Of a stretch of 64,000 nt of DNA, positions 47,526-57,271 are shown piece by piece (position 1 is the first letter of the stretch; every line of letters begins with the position of its first letter). Made by a program: the position numbers and the translations under genes. The DNA lies in contig JABDLC010000010.1 in assembly GCA_013001905.1 (NCBI GenBank), positions 30,820-94,819 of the forward strand, written 5' to 3'. This stretch comes from Gammaproteobacteria bacterium (GTDB taxonomy: Bacteria; Pseudomonadota; Gammaproteobacteria; Steroidobacterales; GCA-2729495). The notes beneath the pieces were generated by a model. It worked only from the letters and a program-made list of their open reading frames with translations, made no database searches and was not told the DNA's origin.

Positions 47526-48934
47526 TAGAAACCCTGGTCGGGTGGTATGTCGAATTCCCGTACGTGATTTTCGAAACGGGAATACTGACCGAGGAACGTC
47601 AGCGGGAAGTCGCCGATTTCGCCATTACGGTGTTTCGCAATGATCACATCGGCCTGGCCTTTCTTGGGCGTCTCAGGGTTATAGACCTCGTCACGATAGA
47701 TAAACAGGATCAGATCGGCATCCTGCTCAATGGCACCCGATTCGCGCAGGTCAGACATGACCGGACGCTTGTCCGGCCGTTGCTCGACGCTGCGATTCAG
47801 CTGCGACAGCGCGATGACCGGCACTTCAAGCTCACGCGCCAGCGACTTCAGGCCCCGGGAAATTGCCGAGATTTCTGTCGTCCGGTTTTCAGCCGTCCCC
47901 GGCACCTGCATCAGCTGCAGGTAATCCACGACAATGAGGCCGAGCCCGTGCTTGGCCTTCAGCCGTCGCGCCCTCGAGCGCAGATCCATCGGGCTCAGCG
48001 CCGGCTGATCATCAATATGCACCGGCGCCTGCGACATCTGATGCAGCGCGCTGGTAATGCTCGGCCAGTCACTGTCAGCAAACTTGCCGTTACGCAGATT
48101 GCTTTGCGGGATCTTGCCCAGTGACGACACAAAACGCATGGCCAGCTGTTCAGCCGACATTTCCATGCTGAACACGGCCACAGGCTGCGGGTCGGATACA
48201 TTAAACGCAACGTACTCGGCAATATTGAGCGCCAGCGTGGTTTTACCCATCGACGGCCGCCCTGCCAGAATTATCAGGTCACCTTTTTGCAGGCCCTGCG
48301 ACTTTTCGTCGAAGGCCTTGTAGCCGGTCGGCAGGCCGGTGATAGCGGCACCCGCCTGGTGCAACTCAGTCAGTTTGTCGACCATGCCGACACAGACTTC
48401 GTTCAGCGATTCGAAATCGCCCTTTTTCTTGATGCTCTCTTCAGCAATTTCAAAGACTTTTTGCTCGGCAACGTCGACCAGGTCAGCGGCATTCATCCCG
48501 TCAGGGTTGTAACCGCTGGCCGTGATGTCCTGACCGACATCAATCAGGCTGCGCAGCAACGATTTCTCGCGAACAATGGCCGCGTAGCCGGTGATATTGG
48601 CAGCGCTTGGCGTTTCGGTCGTGAGCGTGCCGATATATTGCAAACCGCCCACCTGGTCGGCATTGCCGGTGCTCTCGAGGTAATCGTTGACGGTCACCGG
48701 ATCGAGCGGCTGCCGGCGCTCTGCCAGCATTTTCAGCGCCCCGAAAATGAGCTGATGGCCGGGCATATAAAAATCAGCCTCGGTCACGGTGCCGGAAACG
48801 TCGTCCCAGGCTCGCGGGTCGAGCATGATGCCGCCGAGCAGCGCCCGCTCAGCCTCGACGGCTGCCGGACGCATCTTGATATGATCGTTTATCGACGCGT
48901 CGTAATACTCATCGTTATCGACCGACCGCACCAT
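47525..48934 (-). CDS. dnaB: replicative DNA helicase DnaB
   Basis: Hexameric 5'-3' helicase of the replication fork. The 469-residue protein has an N-terminal DnaG-interacting domain (AVEAERALLGGIMLDPRAWDD), Walker A GRPSMGKTTLALNIAEYV (near residue 223), Walker B LIVVDYLQLMQ and the C-terminal SDLRESGAIEQDADLILF. No intein is visible. It follows rplI by 7 bases and overlaps alr by one base. Confidence 0.97.
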   Translation of the reverse strand: MVRSVDNDEYYDASINDHIKMRPAAVEAERALLGGIMLDPRAWDDVSGTVTEADFYMPGHQLIFGALKMLAERRQPLDPVTVNDYLESTGNADQVGGLQYIGTLTTETPSAANITGYAAIVREKSLLRSLIDVGQDITASGYNPDGMNAADLVDVAEQKVFEIAEESIKKKGDFESLNEVCVGMVDKLTELHQAGAAITGLPTGYKAFDEKSQGLQKGDLIILAGRPSMGKTTLALNIAEYVAFNVSDPQPVAVFSMEMSAEQLAMRFVSSLGKIPQSNLRNGKFADSDWPSITSALHQMSQAPVHIDDQPALSPMDLRSRARRLKAKHGLGLIVVDYLQLMQVPGTAENRTTEISAISRGLKSLARELEVPVIALSQLNRSVEQRPDKRPVMSDLRESGAIEQDADLILFIYRDEVYNPETPKKGQADVIIAKHRNGEIGDFPLTFLGQYSRFENHVREFDIPPDQGF

Positions 48935-48941
48935 TGCTCAG

Positions 48942-49469
48942 CTACTCGGCTCCGGATGCAGTTTCAGCATCGTCTGCGCCGGGATCAGGCTCCGTGACTT
49001 CCGTCGTGTCGATGACGGCGCCGGTTTCGCCGACCACGTTGACGGTGATCGTGACATTGACGCTGCTGTGCAGATGAATTTCAACTTCATGCGCACCGGT
49101 AACACGCAGAGGCCCGTCGGGGAGACGCACTTCGCTGCGCTCGACTTCAGTGCCGGCAGCGGTCGCGGCTTCAGCAATGTCGACCGTACCGATCGAACCA
49201 AACAATTTGCCTTCTTCACCGGCGTTCGCAGTGATTTCAAGCGTCATGCCGTCGAGCTTGGCCGCACGTGCTTTAGCTGCGTCGACCTCTTCAGCCTGCT
49301 TGGCCTCAAGCTCAGCACGGCGCTTTTCAAAGATTTCGATGTTCTCGGGGGTTGCTAAGGTCGCTTTGCCCTTCGGCAACAAGAAATTGCGACCGTAACC
49401 GGCCTTCACGTTGACCTGATCGCCAATATTGCCGAGGTTTTCAACCTGCTCCAGCAGTATGACTTCCAT
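48942..49469 (-). CDS. rplI: 50S ribosomal protein L9 with acidic C-terminal tail
   Basis: The 175-residue product starts [22 protein letters not shown] and has [16 protein letters not shown], the long connecting helix and the C-terminal domain ([13 protein letters not shown] ... [17 protein letters not shown]). E. coli L9 is 149 residues; the extra 25 or so at the C terminus are acidic ([17 protein letters not shown]). The frame to 49526 adds a non-conserved leader. It lies between the DUF2232 gene and dnaB. Confidence 0.96.
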   Translation of the reverse strand: MEVILLEQVENLGNIGDQVNVKAGYGRNFLLPKGKATLATPENIEIFEKRRAELEAKQAEEVDAAKARAAKLDGMTLEITANAGEEGKLFGSIGTVDIAEAATAAGTEVERSEVRLPDGPLRVTGAHEVEIHLHSSVNVTITVNVVGETGAVIDTTEVTEPDPGADDAETASGAE

Positions 49470-49563
49470 TGTTTCTCTCCTGTGGCCGGCATCCGGCCCG
49501 TTCTCAATTAAACCATACACACCCATGCGTCACGCAATGGCGCAAGCTGTGTAAATCCTGTGG

Positions 49564-50445
49564 CTATCTCGCCTCTGGCGCCTGTGGCTTGCGCCGCAGA
49601 CTGAACCAGTTATCTACAAAACCCAGTGCTGCCAGCAGCGCCAGCAATATGACCAGCAGCTGCACCATCAACACGGAGACAATCACCGCAGCCAGCCACC
49701 AGTTGCGTGGCCAGTTCAACCGCTCAGCCCACCAGGCTACGACTGCCGCACCCTGAAAGCTGAAGGCTGCGCCGAACAACAGCAGCACGCCGTTCAGCGG
49801 CGCGCCGATCAAGGATGCTAATCCCGCTACTGCGGCGAGCCCGCCGATCACGTACCCGAGACGCAACTGGCGAAACTCAGAAGCCAGTGTCGGTCCACCC
49901 GCTACCCGCGCAGCCCACGACAACCCCAGCAATAACGACAGCAGCGCACCGCTGAGGACAAATGCAAACAGTCCGCCACTCATCAGCGCTGCCTGCTGCT
50001 CCAGATCAACCGGGATGTTCACGCCCTGCCGTTCCAAATCCGCATACCAGGCTTCCAGTATCGGCAACCAGTACGACACGGCGTCACCCACTGACAGCAG
50101 GAACAACACCATGCCCGCCAGCGCCAACAACACCGTCGCCTGCACCGTCAGTGTCAGCGAACCGGTGCGGTTGGCCAGTGCGCCCAGCAAAATCCAGACC
50201 GCCCAGCTGAATACCGCACTGCCCGCGAGAGTCACGACATCCATGCCGGACACGAAACCGAGCCCCAACAGCAATGCCAGCCCTGCGGCACAATCAATCG
50301 TGGCTTCGCGTGGCCCGCGCAGCATGGCCGTCATCACGACGGCAGCGGCACTGACAACGCCCAGCAGCGGCAGGGGAAACAGCCCGGCGATGATGACGAC
50401 TCGCCGGATCCGATGTCCTGCCAGCCATGTCGCAAACGCGGACAT
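49564..50445 (-). CDS. DUF2232 polytopic membrane protein
   Basis: A 293-residue protein with about eight hydrophobic segments and a short basic C terminus (WFSLRRKPQAPEAR). It fits the DUF2232/YybS-like family often found between rpsR and rplI in gammaproteobacteria. Function unknown. An ATG at 50445 starts it 21 bases after the rpsR stop. Confidence 0.8.
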   Translation of the reverse strand: MSAFATWLAGHRIRRVVIIAGLFPLPLLGVVSAAAVVMTAMLRGPREATIDCAAGLALLLGLGFVSGMDVVTLAGSAVFSWAVWILLGALANRTGSLTLTVQATVLLALAGMVLFLLSVGDAVSYWLPILEAWYADLERQGVNIPVDLEQQAALMSGGLFAFVLSGALLSLLLGLSWAARVAGGPTLASEFRQLRLGYVIGGLAAVAGLASLIGAPLNGVLLLFGAAFSFQGAAVVAWWAERLNWPRNWWLAAVIVSVLMVQLLVILLALLAALGFVDNWFSLRRKPQAPEAR

Positions 50446-50466
50446 GAGTGCAGGGTCAGCCGGTGT

Positions 50467-50691
50467 CTAGTGCTTGTCGGTATAAGGCAGCAGAGCCAGA
50501 TAGCGGGCGCGTTTTACAGCGGTCGCCAGCTGACGCTGGTAATTAGCCTTGGTACCGGTAATTCGGCTCGGGACGATCTTGCCTGTTTCGGTGATGTAGT
50601 TGCGCAGTGTGTCGAGATCCTTGTAATCGATCTCTTTCACACCCTCCGCAGTGAAACGGCAATAACGACGACGGCGAAAAAATCTGCTCAT
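50467..50691 (-). CDS. rpsR: 30S ribosomal protein S18
   Basis: The 74-residue S18 pairs with S6 on the 30S platform. It has the conserved [20 protein letters not shown] start (cut here to its recognisable core) and the C-terminal [20 protein letters not shown]. It is 25 bases after rpsF in the same operon. Confidence 0.97.
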   Translation of the reverse strand: MSRFFRRRRYCRFTAEGVKEIDYKDLDTLRNYITETGKIVPSRITGTKANYQRQLATAVKRARYLALLPYTDKH

Positions 50692-50716
50692 TACGTATTC
50701 CTATAAATTCTGTGTG

Positions 50717-51217
50717 TTAACCGGCGGCCTGTTTAGGCTCATCCGCGTCGGCATCATCTGCAGCTTCGGCGGCGGGCTCGTCGGCCTCGCTGTCGTCGTC
50801 AGCCGGCGTGTCTGCCGGAGCGTCAGCGGATGCCTCTTCCGGCGGATTCTCGGCGGCCGGTGCTGCAGGCTTTTCGTCCTGACTGTCGTCCTGTTCATCT
50901 TCCGACTTCGCCAGCGGTGACGCTTCGGTGACTGCCTCATCGCGACGAATCACGAGGTGCCGAAGCACAGCATCGTTAAATTTGAATGCGTTGAGGATTT
51001 CGTCCAGCACAGATTGTTCGCACTCAATGTTCATGAGTACGTAATGGGCTTTGTGAATCTTGTTGATGGTGTGCGCGAGTTGCCGGCGGCCCCAGTCTTC
51101 GAGGCGATGCATCTGACCGCCACTGCCCGTGACCATGCCCTGGTATTTTTCCACCATGGCAGGCACCTGCTCGCTCTGATCCGGATGGATCAGAAATACT
51201 ATTTCGTAGTGTCTCAT
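50717..51217 (-). CDS. rpsF: 30S ribosomal protein S6 with long acidic tail
   Basis: The 166-residue product starts [20 protein letters not shown] and has the S6 core with [20 protein letters not shown] up to about residue 100. The remaining 65 or so residues are a low-complexity tail of Asp, Glu, Ala and Pro. E. coli S6 also has a C-terminal tail that RimK extends with Glu, but this encoded tail is longer. AAGGAG just before the ATG supports the start. Confidence 0.96.
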   Translation of the reverse strand: MRHYEIVFLIHPDQSEQVPAMVEKYQGMVTGSGGQMHRLEDWGRRQLAHTINKIHKAHYVLMNIECEQSVLDEILNAFKFNDAVLRHLVIRRDEAVTEASPLAKSEDEQDDSQDEKPAAPAAENPPEEASADAPADTPADDDSEADEPAAEAADDADADEPKQAAG

Positions 51218-51240
51218 TGTGACTCCTTACGGGTTAACAG

Positions 51241-51261
51241 CCACCCGGCAATCCGGTGTGG
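51241..51261 (-). promoter_or_regulatory. hairpin in the rpsF leader (possible S6:S18 control site)
   Basis: CCAC-A-CCGG-ATTG-CCGG-GTGG on the minus strand folds into an 8-bp stem with one bulged A, 23 bases before the rpsF ATG. In many bacteria S6:S18 binds a CCG-containing hairpin in this leader to repress the operon. The CCG here is in the stem next to the bulge, so the match is loose. Confidence 0.3.
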
Positions 51262-51363
51262 CAAGGAGCCTTCCGCCGCCTCAGGACTACTGTCCGGACA
51301 CCGCAGAAGGGGCCGGAATCGTACAAGACGCCCCGGCAGGATACAACTGCGGGGCGCCCCCGC

Positions 51364-52122
51364 TCAGCGTCGCTGGCGCATCGCCTCGTAGAGGCAGACA
51401 CCCGCAGCGACGGACACATTGAGACTCTCCACTGTGCCGAGCATCGGCAAATGCACCAATGCGTCGCAGCATTCACGGGTCAGGCGACGCAGGCCCTTGC
51501 CTTCAGCACCCATCACCAGCGCCAGCGGGCCCGTCAGATTGGCGTCGAACAGCGCCGTGGCGCCCGACTCGTCGGTGCCGATCAACCAGACATTCAGTGC
51601 CTGCAGCGCCCGCAAAAAACGCGCCAAATTGGCCACCCGGGCTATCGGCTGGGTTTCGGCCGCGCCGCTCGCGACCTTGCTCACGACGGGTGTTATGTCT
51701 ATTCCCCGGCTGCGGCCGACCACCACCAGATCGACGCCGGTCGCGTCCGCGGTGCGCAGACACGCGCCGAAGTTCCGCGGGTCTTCCATGCTGTCGAGCA
51801 CGAGTATCAGCGGGTGCCTGCCGGTGTCACCTGAGCTATCGATCAGTGATTCGATCAGCGACAGGGCCTGATGATCATCCAGCGGCCCGTGATCCGCCAT
51901 GGCGGCGGCAACACCCTGATGCTTGTCGGTGCCGGTCAGCTCCGCCAGTTCATCTGCACTCAGGCGCTCCACACGCACCTGATGTTGGCTCAGCGCTGTT
52001 TGCAGGCGCGCTGCACGTTTGCCGCGCATCCCGTCCTGCAAATAGATGCGCAATAAACTGTCACCGTGAAGCTCCAGCGCCTTGATGACGGTATTAATTC
52101 CGTAAATCGTGCGTTCTTTCAT
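51364..52122 (-). CDS. rlmB: 23S rRNA (guanosine-2251-2'-O)-methyltransferase RlmB
   Basis: SPOUT methyltransferase of 252 residues. It begins with the substrate-binding YGINTVIKALE segment and has the three SpoU motifs: EDPRNFGACLRTADATG, LVMGAEGKGLRRLT and GTVESLNVSVAAGVCLYEA. Its ATG overlaps the rnr stop by 4 bases (ATGA). It is followed by rpsF across a 146-base gap. Confidence 0.96.
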   Translation of the reverse strand: MKERTIYGINTVIKALELHGDSLLRIYLQDGMRGKRAARLQTALSQHQVRVERLSADELAELTGTDKHQGVAAAMADHGPLDDHQALSLIESLIDSSGDTGRHPLILVLDSMEDPRNFGACLRTADATGVDLVVVGRSRGIDITPVVSKVASGAAETQPIARVANLARFLRALQALNVWLIGTDESGATALFDANLTGPLALVMGAEGKGLRRLTRECCDALVHLPMLGTVESLNVSVAAGVCLYEAMRQRR

Positions 52123-54254
52123 TCAGCCAGCCGCAGATCAACCTTGGCTTCTTCAGTATCCACCTGCACCACGCGCACACGCAGCTTGTCACCCAGACTA
52201 AAAGTGTGCCCGGTCCGCTCACCACGCAAACGCAAACCGCCATGTTCAAGGTGGTAATAATCGCGACCCAGATTGGTCACGTGTATCAGCCCTTCGACAT
52301 ACAAATCCTGCAGCATCACGAACACGCCGAAGTGCTTGATAGCGGTGATTACGCCGTCGAAATCATCGCCTACATGTTCACTGATATAAATCGCCTTGTA
52401 GCGGGATTCCACGTGGCGACTGGCTGCTTCAGCCTGACGCTCAAGCTGCGAACTGGTGCGCCCGAGCTCTTCCATGTCCGGCAGCTTGTAGTCGAAAGCG
52501 CCGGGTTTACCGCCGGCAATCAGATGACTGATACCCCGGTGCACCAGCAGATCGGGGTAACGGCGTATCGGCGACGTGAAATGCGCATACGCATCGAGCG
52601 CCAGGCCGTAGTGCCCCTCATTGGCCGGCTGGTATACCGCCTGCGCCAGTGTACGCAGCACCGATACAGCAAGCACCGCAAAGTCGGGGCGTTGGCGCAG
52701 GTCATGCAAAATCTTATTGAGCGCGCGCGGCTGGGTTCGCGCCTCCTTCGTCACTTTGAACCCCAGCTCCTGCAGCATCACCCGCAGCTCCTCAAACCTG
52801 TCCGGCTCAGGCTGCGGGTGCACGCGATAAAGATTGGGCAATCGCTGCTTACCTAAAAATCTGGCTGCCTGAACGTTCGCCGCAATCATGCATTCTTCTA
52901 TCAGCATGTGAGCCTCGTTGCGGTGCCGCGGCGCAACCGATTCGATCGTGTGCTCATCCCGCATGGTGATAACGACTTCCGGCAGCTCAAGGTCTAACGC
53001 GCCCCGCCGGCCGCGCGCTTTGGCAAGACCCCGGTACACGCCGTATAAATTTTCGATGTGCGGCAACAGCTCGCCGAGCTTGTCGCGCGCCTGCTTGTCG
53101 TCCTCGCCAACAGCCGTGTGCACTTCGTTGTAGGTCAGCCGCGCATGCGAACGCATCACCGCTTTATAGAATTTTGAATGCTCCACCTTGCCGTTGGCGC
53201 TAATACGCATGTCGCAGACGAGGCAAAGCCGGTCAACATCGGGGTTGAGGGAGCAAAGCCCGTTTGACAGGGCCTCGGGCAGCATCGGCACGACCCGCCC
53301 CGGGAAGTACGTTGATGTGCCGCGACGACGCGCTTCTTTATCGAGCGCGTTGTCTTTGGCAACGTAATGCGAAACATCGGCAATCGCCACCAGCAGCCGC
53401 CAGTCTTTGCCGTCCTCGCCGGCCGGCTCCGCATAGACCGCATCATCGAAATCACGCGCGTCCGCGCCATCAATCGTAACGAGCGGCGTATCCCGCAGAT
53501 CGGTGCGACCCTGTTTGTCAGCTTCAGCAACATCGGTGCCGAGCTTGCTCGTCTCAGCAAGCACTTTTTTCGGCCACTCATCACGCAACCCAAAGCTCTC
53601 AATGGCCAGCGTGACAAGCATGCCCGGATCGTCCGAATTGCCGAGGATACGGGTAACCTTTGCCTGCGCCTCCCGGCGCGCAGTCGGGTACACGATGATT
53701 TCCACTTTGACCAACTGGCCGTTTTTAGCCCCTGCGGTGTCGTTAGCGGCAATCAGGTAGCTGTCCTGGGCGCGCGAGGCGATTTCGATGACGTAATTGA
53801 GGCCACGATCGACCACAAAACGCCCTACCGCGGTCTTCTTGCCGCGCTCGAGGATTTCAACCAATGCGCCCTTCGGCCGGCCCTTGCGGTCCTGCCCTGC
53901 CAGACGAACAGCCACGCGGTCGCCGTCCAGCAGCTGTCGCATCTCGTGCGGCGGCAGGAACACATCCTCGCCGCCTTCTTCAGGAATCAGAAAGCCGAAT
54001 CCGTCGCGATGGGCTGCCACTTTGCCAACCACCGCGTCGATCTTGTCGATAAGACAGTATTCGTTCTTGCGGTTAAGCAGGAGGCGCCCGTTACGAACCA
54101 GCTTCTTGAGTTTTTTCTGCAGGCCCTGACGCTGCTTCTCACCTTTCAGGCCGAAATGTTTAACCAGCGCCTTGAAGTCCTGCGGTACTCCACGCTTCTC
54201 CATCTCGGCCATAATCTCGGCCGGGCCGGGTATCGCGTGCTCGTAGGGTTCCAT
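52119..54254 (-). CDS. rnr: ribonuclease R
   Basis: 3'-5' exoribonuclease that degrades structured RNA and acts in rRNA and tmRNA quality control. The 711-residue protein has an N-terminal helix-turn-helix, two cold-shock domains (DGFGFLIPEEGGEDVFLPP), the RNB catalytic domain with TIDGADARDFDDAVY (near residue 260), and an S1 domain near the C terminus. Start is MEPYEHAIPG at 54254; the extension to 54335 runs towards tRNA-Leu. The E. coli Lys-rich C-terminal tail is largely missing. Confidence 0.96.
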   Translation of the reverse strand: MEPYEHAIPGPAEIMAEMEKRGVPQDFKALVKHFGLKGEKQRQGLQKKLKKLVRNGRLLLNRKNEYCLIDKIDAVVGKVAAHRDGFGFLIPEEGGEDVFLPPHEMRQLLDGDRVAVRLAGQDRKGRPKGALVEILERGKKTAVGRFVVDRGLNYVIEIASRAQDSYLIAANDTAGAKNGQLVKVEIIVYPTARREAQAKVTRILGNSDDPGMLVTLAIESFGLRDEWPKKVLAETSKLGTDVAEADKQGRTDLRDTPLVTIDGADARDFDDAVYAEPAGEDGKDWRLLVAIADVSHYVAKDNALDKEARRRGTSTYFPGRVVPMLPEALSNGLCSLNPDVDRLCLVCDMRISANGKVEHSKFYKAVMRSHARLTYNEVHTAVGEDDKQARDKLGELLPHIENLYGVYRGLAKARGRRGALDLELPEVVITMRDEHTIESVAPRHRNEAHMLIEECMIAANVQAARFLGKQRLPNLYRVHPQPEPDRFEELRVMLQELGFKVTKEARTQPRALNKILHDLRQRPDFAVLAVSVLRTLAQAVYQPANEGHYGLALDAYAHFTSPIRRYPDLLVHRGISHLIAGGKPGAFDYKLPDMEELGRTSSQLERQAEAASRHVESRYKAIYISEHVGDDFDGVITAIKHFGVFVMLQDLYVEGLIHVTNLGRDYYHLEHGGLRLRGERTGHTFSLGDKLRVRVVQVDTEEAKVDLRLAE

Positions 54255-54337
54255 AGGGGCGGAGCATAGCGCGTTGACAAGCATAAAGCCTGTCTGTAGA
54301 TTCTCGGCCTCGCTGCCCGCTCGGGCTTGCCGCACCT

Positions 54338-54424
54338 GCCCAGGTGGCGGAATTGGTAGACGCGCTAGCTTCAGGTGCTAGTGGCCGTAAGGTCGTGGGA
54401 GTTCAAGTCTCCCCCTGGGCACCA
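54338..54424 (+). tRNA. tRNA-Leu (anticodon CAG)
   Basis: The 87-nt gene has acceptor stem GCCCAGG/CCTGGGC, the D-arm GGCGGAATTGGTAGACGC, anticodon stem CTAGC/GCTAG with loop TTCAGGT (CAG at 54372-54374), a long variable arm, T-arm GTTCAAGTC, discriminator A and encoded CCA. It closely resembles E. coli tRNA-Leu(CAG). It is divergent from rnr. Confidence 0.96.
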
Positions 54425-54473
54425 TTCGATGCGCACGAGTTTTAATTCAGGCACACGACCTGCATTCAGGAAC

Positions 54474-55733
54474 TCACCAGAATTTCGCGGCTTCGGCTCG
54501 CTCCCGGTCGGCGGCGAACTCAAGCCGTTCGCGTGCACGATCCAGCGTCAGGCCCGCTCTTCGGACCGCACTGCGTCTAAATTCTTCGTCACCCATCTCC
54601 GCGATTGAGCGGTAGCCTTTTAATAGCCTGACCACGACCTCAACCACAGCAGCTCCGTCGCGCTCAATTGTGCTGAATGCATCCTCGAATAAGTCATCAA
54701 TTGCGATCGCCGGAAGATACAGGCGCTCCAGTGCCGGCTCCGCCGATGCGCTCGCGTTTTCGGCAACGTAGGAGAAAATCCGCACCAATGTGCCCACTAT
54801 ATTGATGGCAGTGCCGGTGTCATTGATCCCTGGTGACAATGCCTTGCTGGCTATTTCTGCCAGCCCGATCAGGCCGAAGCGAGGGTCTTCGTCAAAGGTA
54901 CGGTCTTCGCCAACGACAAACGAATTTCGCGCAACATCGATATCAGCATCGTCCTGGGTGCCTTCCGGAAAATAGAGATAGGCCAGCGGTCGATCCGGCG
55001 TCATAAAAGCGCCCGGCAGGCAATTGACACGAACGTAAGCCTCGTTGACCTCCGCGAATTGCTCCAGCGCATCGAAGTCGACCCGCTGAATGTAACCGAT
55101 CGTCTCGCTGACCAACGGCAGACCCACCGCAACAGGATAGCGGGTAAACGTTTCAGCATTATCCTGCGCCCCGACGCGCTTTTGCAGCGCCTCGACCGTC
55201 ACGCTCTCCATCTTGCTGATGGCCATGCCGATTCGACCCAGCCGCGCGATCCGGTCGACCCAGCGCACAAAGGTGACAACAACAATGGCAAACACCGCCA
55301 GCGTCAGGGCCAGCAGCGCGAACCGACCGCCTTCATCGTAATAGCTGTTCTCAAACGCGATCAGCGAGACCACGCTATAAATGAACGCGCCCACAAAAAC
55401 TGACAGTGCATTTTGCGATACATCGTCCGACACAATGAGCGGAAATGAGCGTGGCGTGGCGGTACTGCTGGCGGTCGAATACGCAGACACCATTGACCCC
55501 ACAGCAAACACGGCAATCGCCAACATGCTGGAGGCCAGCACGCCGAGTAGCGTCTTAATCGATGACGGTTCGACCGACGGCAAAAACTCGATGCCGCTGA
55601 ACTGATCCGCGACCTTTGCCAGAAACACCCCGATGATCGACAAGATACAGACGATTAACGGCTTCACCCACAGCCGTTCACGCAGTCGGTTGAGCACAAA
55701 AATAAAGCGATCGCTCAGATTGAAATTCACCAC
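54474..55733 (-). CDS. DUF2254 membrane protein
   Basis: A 419-residue protein with four hydrophobic segments in the first half (near residues 25-45, 65-90, 110-130, 140-160) and a soluble C-terminal half. The DUF2254 pattern is visible in AVFAVGSMVSAYSTASSTATPRSF, FVGAFIYSVVSLIA and GLIGLAEIASKALSPGINDTGTA. Function not established. It follows the mscS-type gene by 4 bases. Confidence 0.8.
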   Translation of the reverse strand: MVNFNLSDRFIFVLNRLRERLWVKPLIVCILSIIGVFLAKVADQFSGIEFLPSVEPSSIKTLLGVLASSMLAIAVFAVGSMVSAYSTASSTATPRSFPLIVSDDVSQNALSVFVGAFIYSVVSLIAFENSYYDEGGRFALLALTLAVFAIVVVTFVRWVDRIARLGRIGMAISKMESVTVEALQKRVGAQDNAETFTRYPVAVGLPLVSETIGYIQRVDFDALEQFAEVNEAYVRVNCLPGAFMTPDRPLAYLYFPEGTQDDADIDVARNSFVVGEDRTFDEDPRFGLIGLAEIASKALSPGINDTGTAINIVGTLVRIFSYVAENASASAEPALERLYLPAIAIDDLFEDAFSTIERDGAAVVEVVVRLLKGYRSIAEMGDEEFRRSAVRRAGLTLDRARERLEFAADRERAEAAKFW

Positions 55734-55737
55734 GTCG

Positions 55738-57123
55738 CTACTCTTTGGGCGCTGATTCGCTTAGCAGGTCCTGATGCTCGCCGGCTCTGCGCTCAGCCTC
55801 AACCTGACGCTCGACATCGGGGTCCGGCCGAACATCGATCTCGTCCAGTGAGTCCACGCGCAACGCTCTGTCGTCTTTATTGCGGTAAGCCGGGACCGCA
55901 TCGCCCTCACCCTCTGCCTGCAAGGCTGCTGCGACAGCCGGTGAATCAAAGCGCAGTCGGTAAATCGGCTCAGGCAGCATGAACCCCGCCGACTCCAGTG
56001 CAGCCTTCACGGCGGCCAGTGCAATCGAACGCGATTTGCCGAAGTCCGCTTCGCGCTGGTCAATCCAGCTGTAGTACTCGATGACAATATTCGAATCACC
56101 AACCTCATTAATTATCGCGAACGGCTCCGGTTCGTCCAGAATAAATTCCAGGTCTTTTAGTCGCCGCACGCCGGTTTCGATGGCCTTCAATGGATCGTCA
56201 TCGGCATCCACACCCAATTTAAAACTGAAGCGTCTTTCCGGATTAACGGTGTAGTTCAGTATGCGCGCCTTGAAAACCTCGGCATTGGGAATACGCAGTT
56301 GATTGCCGTCTAAATCCCGAAGCACCGTAGCGCGCGAAGTGAGACGCACCGCATAGCCCTCCTGACCATTGATAACCACATGATCTCTGGGGCGAAAGGG
56401 CTGCCGGAGGCTCAGCAAAATACTGGCGATATAGTTCTCTATCGAATCGCGCACCGCGAAACCCAGCGCCAGCCCGATCACGCCGGCTGAGCCGAGCACC
56501 GCGCTTAGCAGCGCAGTCGCGTCAAGCAAATTAAGTGTGACCACGACAGCAACCAGAACGCTTATCGTCTTAACCGAGGTTTGGGCGAGGTCCGCAACAA
56601 AGTTGTTGGGGGTGACGCGCTGCCAGAAGGACTCTCGGCCCGCGATGAAAATACCGGCAAAAATCAGCGCCAGAAATACCACCGCGGCGAGCGCAAGTAA
56701 CGGCAGCAAAGCGATAGTCTTGACGACCAGTTCATTCACCTGATCGACGGCCGGTGCGAATCGACCGCGCACTGACAAGTCCCGGGCAAGATTATTTTCG
56801 ACGGTCACTACGCCCTGCACCCTGGATGCGAGGCTCTCGGCCCGCTGCAGCGTTTCAGTCTCGGCAACTGTACCGGACAGGCTCACGACCCCGGCATCAA
56901 CCACAATCTGGATATCCGCCAGCGCATCAATCTCTGAGAAAATTTCGCCGATCCGGGCTTCGATCTCGCCGTCTGTGACTCCCGATGACTCAGCGCTAAT
57001 AACGGGTGCGGTCTCGCCGCTCTCATCACTGACCTGTGCGGTTGCCACTCCCACACTCATGGCTGCAATCATGACGAGGGGAGCTAACGCGCTGAGCCTG
57101 TTTATACGCATGACCGGTAACAT
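55738..57123 (-). CDS. BON-domain MscS-type mechanosensitive channel
   Basis: A 461-residue protein with a signal peptide (VMIAAMSVGVATAQ), a periplasmic BON domain (about 50-115: DALADIQIVVDAGVVSLSGTV), three membrane segments near 130-240, and the MscS beta and C-terminal domains (FRPRDHVVINGQEGYAV, RATVLRDLDGNQLRIPN). MscS channels release solutes under osmotic shock; the BON domain suggests contact with the envelope or a lipid. The second membrane gene, DUF2254, follows at 4 bases. Confidence 0.9.
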   Translation of the reverse strand: MLPVMRINRLSALAPLVMIAAMSVGVATAQVSDESGETAPVISAESSGVTDGEIEARIGEIFSEIDALADIQIVVDAGVVSLSGTVAETETLQRAESLASRVQGVVTVENNLARDLSVRGRFAPAVDQVNELVVKTIALLPLLALAAVVFLALIFAGIFIAGRESFWQRVTPNNFVADLAQTSVKTISVLVAVVVTLNLLDATALLSAVLGSAGVIGLALGFAVRDSIENYIASILLSLRQPFRPRDHVVINGQEGYAVRLTSRATVLRDLDGNQLRIPNAEVFKARILNYTVNPERRFSFKLGVDADDDPLKAIETGVRRLKDLEFILDEPEPFAIINEVGDSNIVIEYYSWIDQREADFGKSRSIALAAVKAALESAGFMLPEPIYRLRFDSPAVAAALQAEGEGDAVPAYRNKDDRALRVDSLDEIDVRPDPDVERQVEAERRAGEHQDLLSESAPKE

Positions 57124-57271
57124 AACGTATTAAGCTCTGGAAACCAGCTTTTCGACGCCACGTCTGTCAGAACATTCTTAGAGAACGCCGGCACCCTGTG
57201 CTGTGCGCAGAGCAGCAATGCTCTAGAATAAGCCGCTGTTCCAGCCCGGGCCTGCGCCGGAGACACGTTTT

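Noticed and set aside
51349..51363. GC-rich hairpin directly after the rlmB stop
   Set aside because: A 6-bp stem is present but no U-run follows, so there is no reason to call a terminator.
53367..54269. 300-codon open frame antisense to rnr
   Set aside because: Lies fully opposite the conserved RNase R gene; composition is shadow-like and there is no ribosome site.
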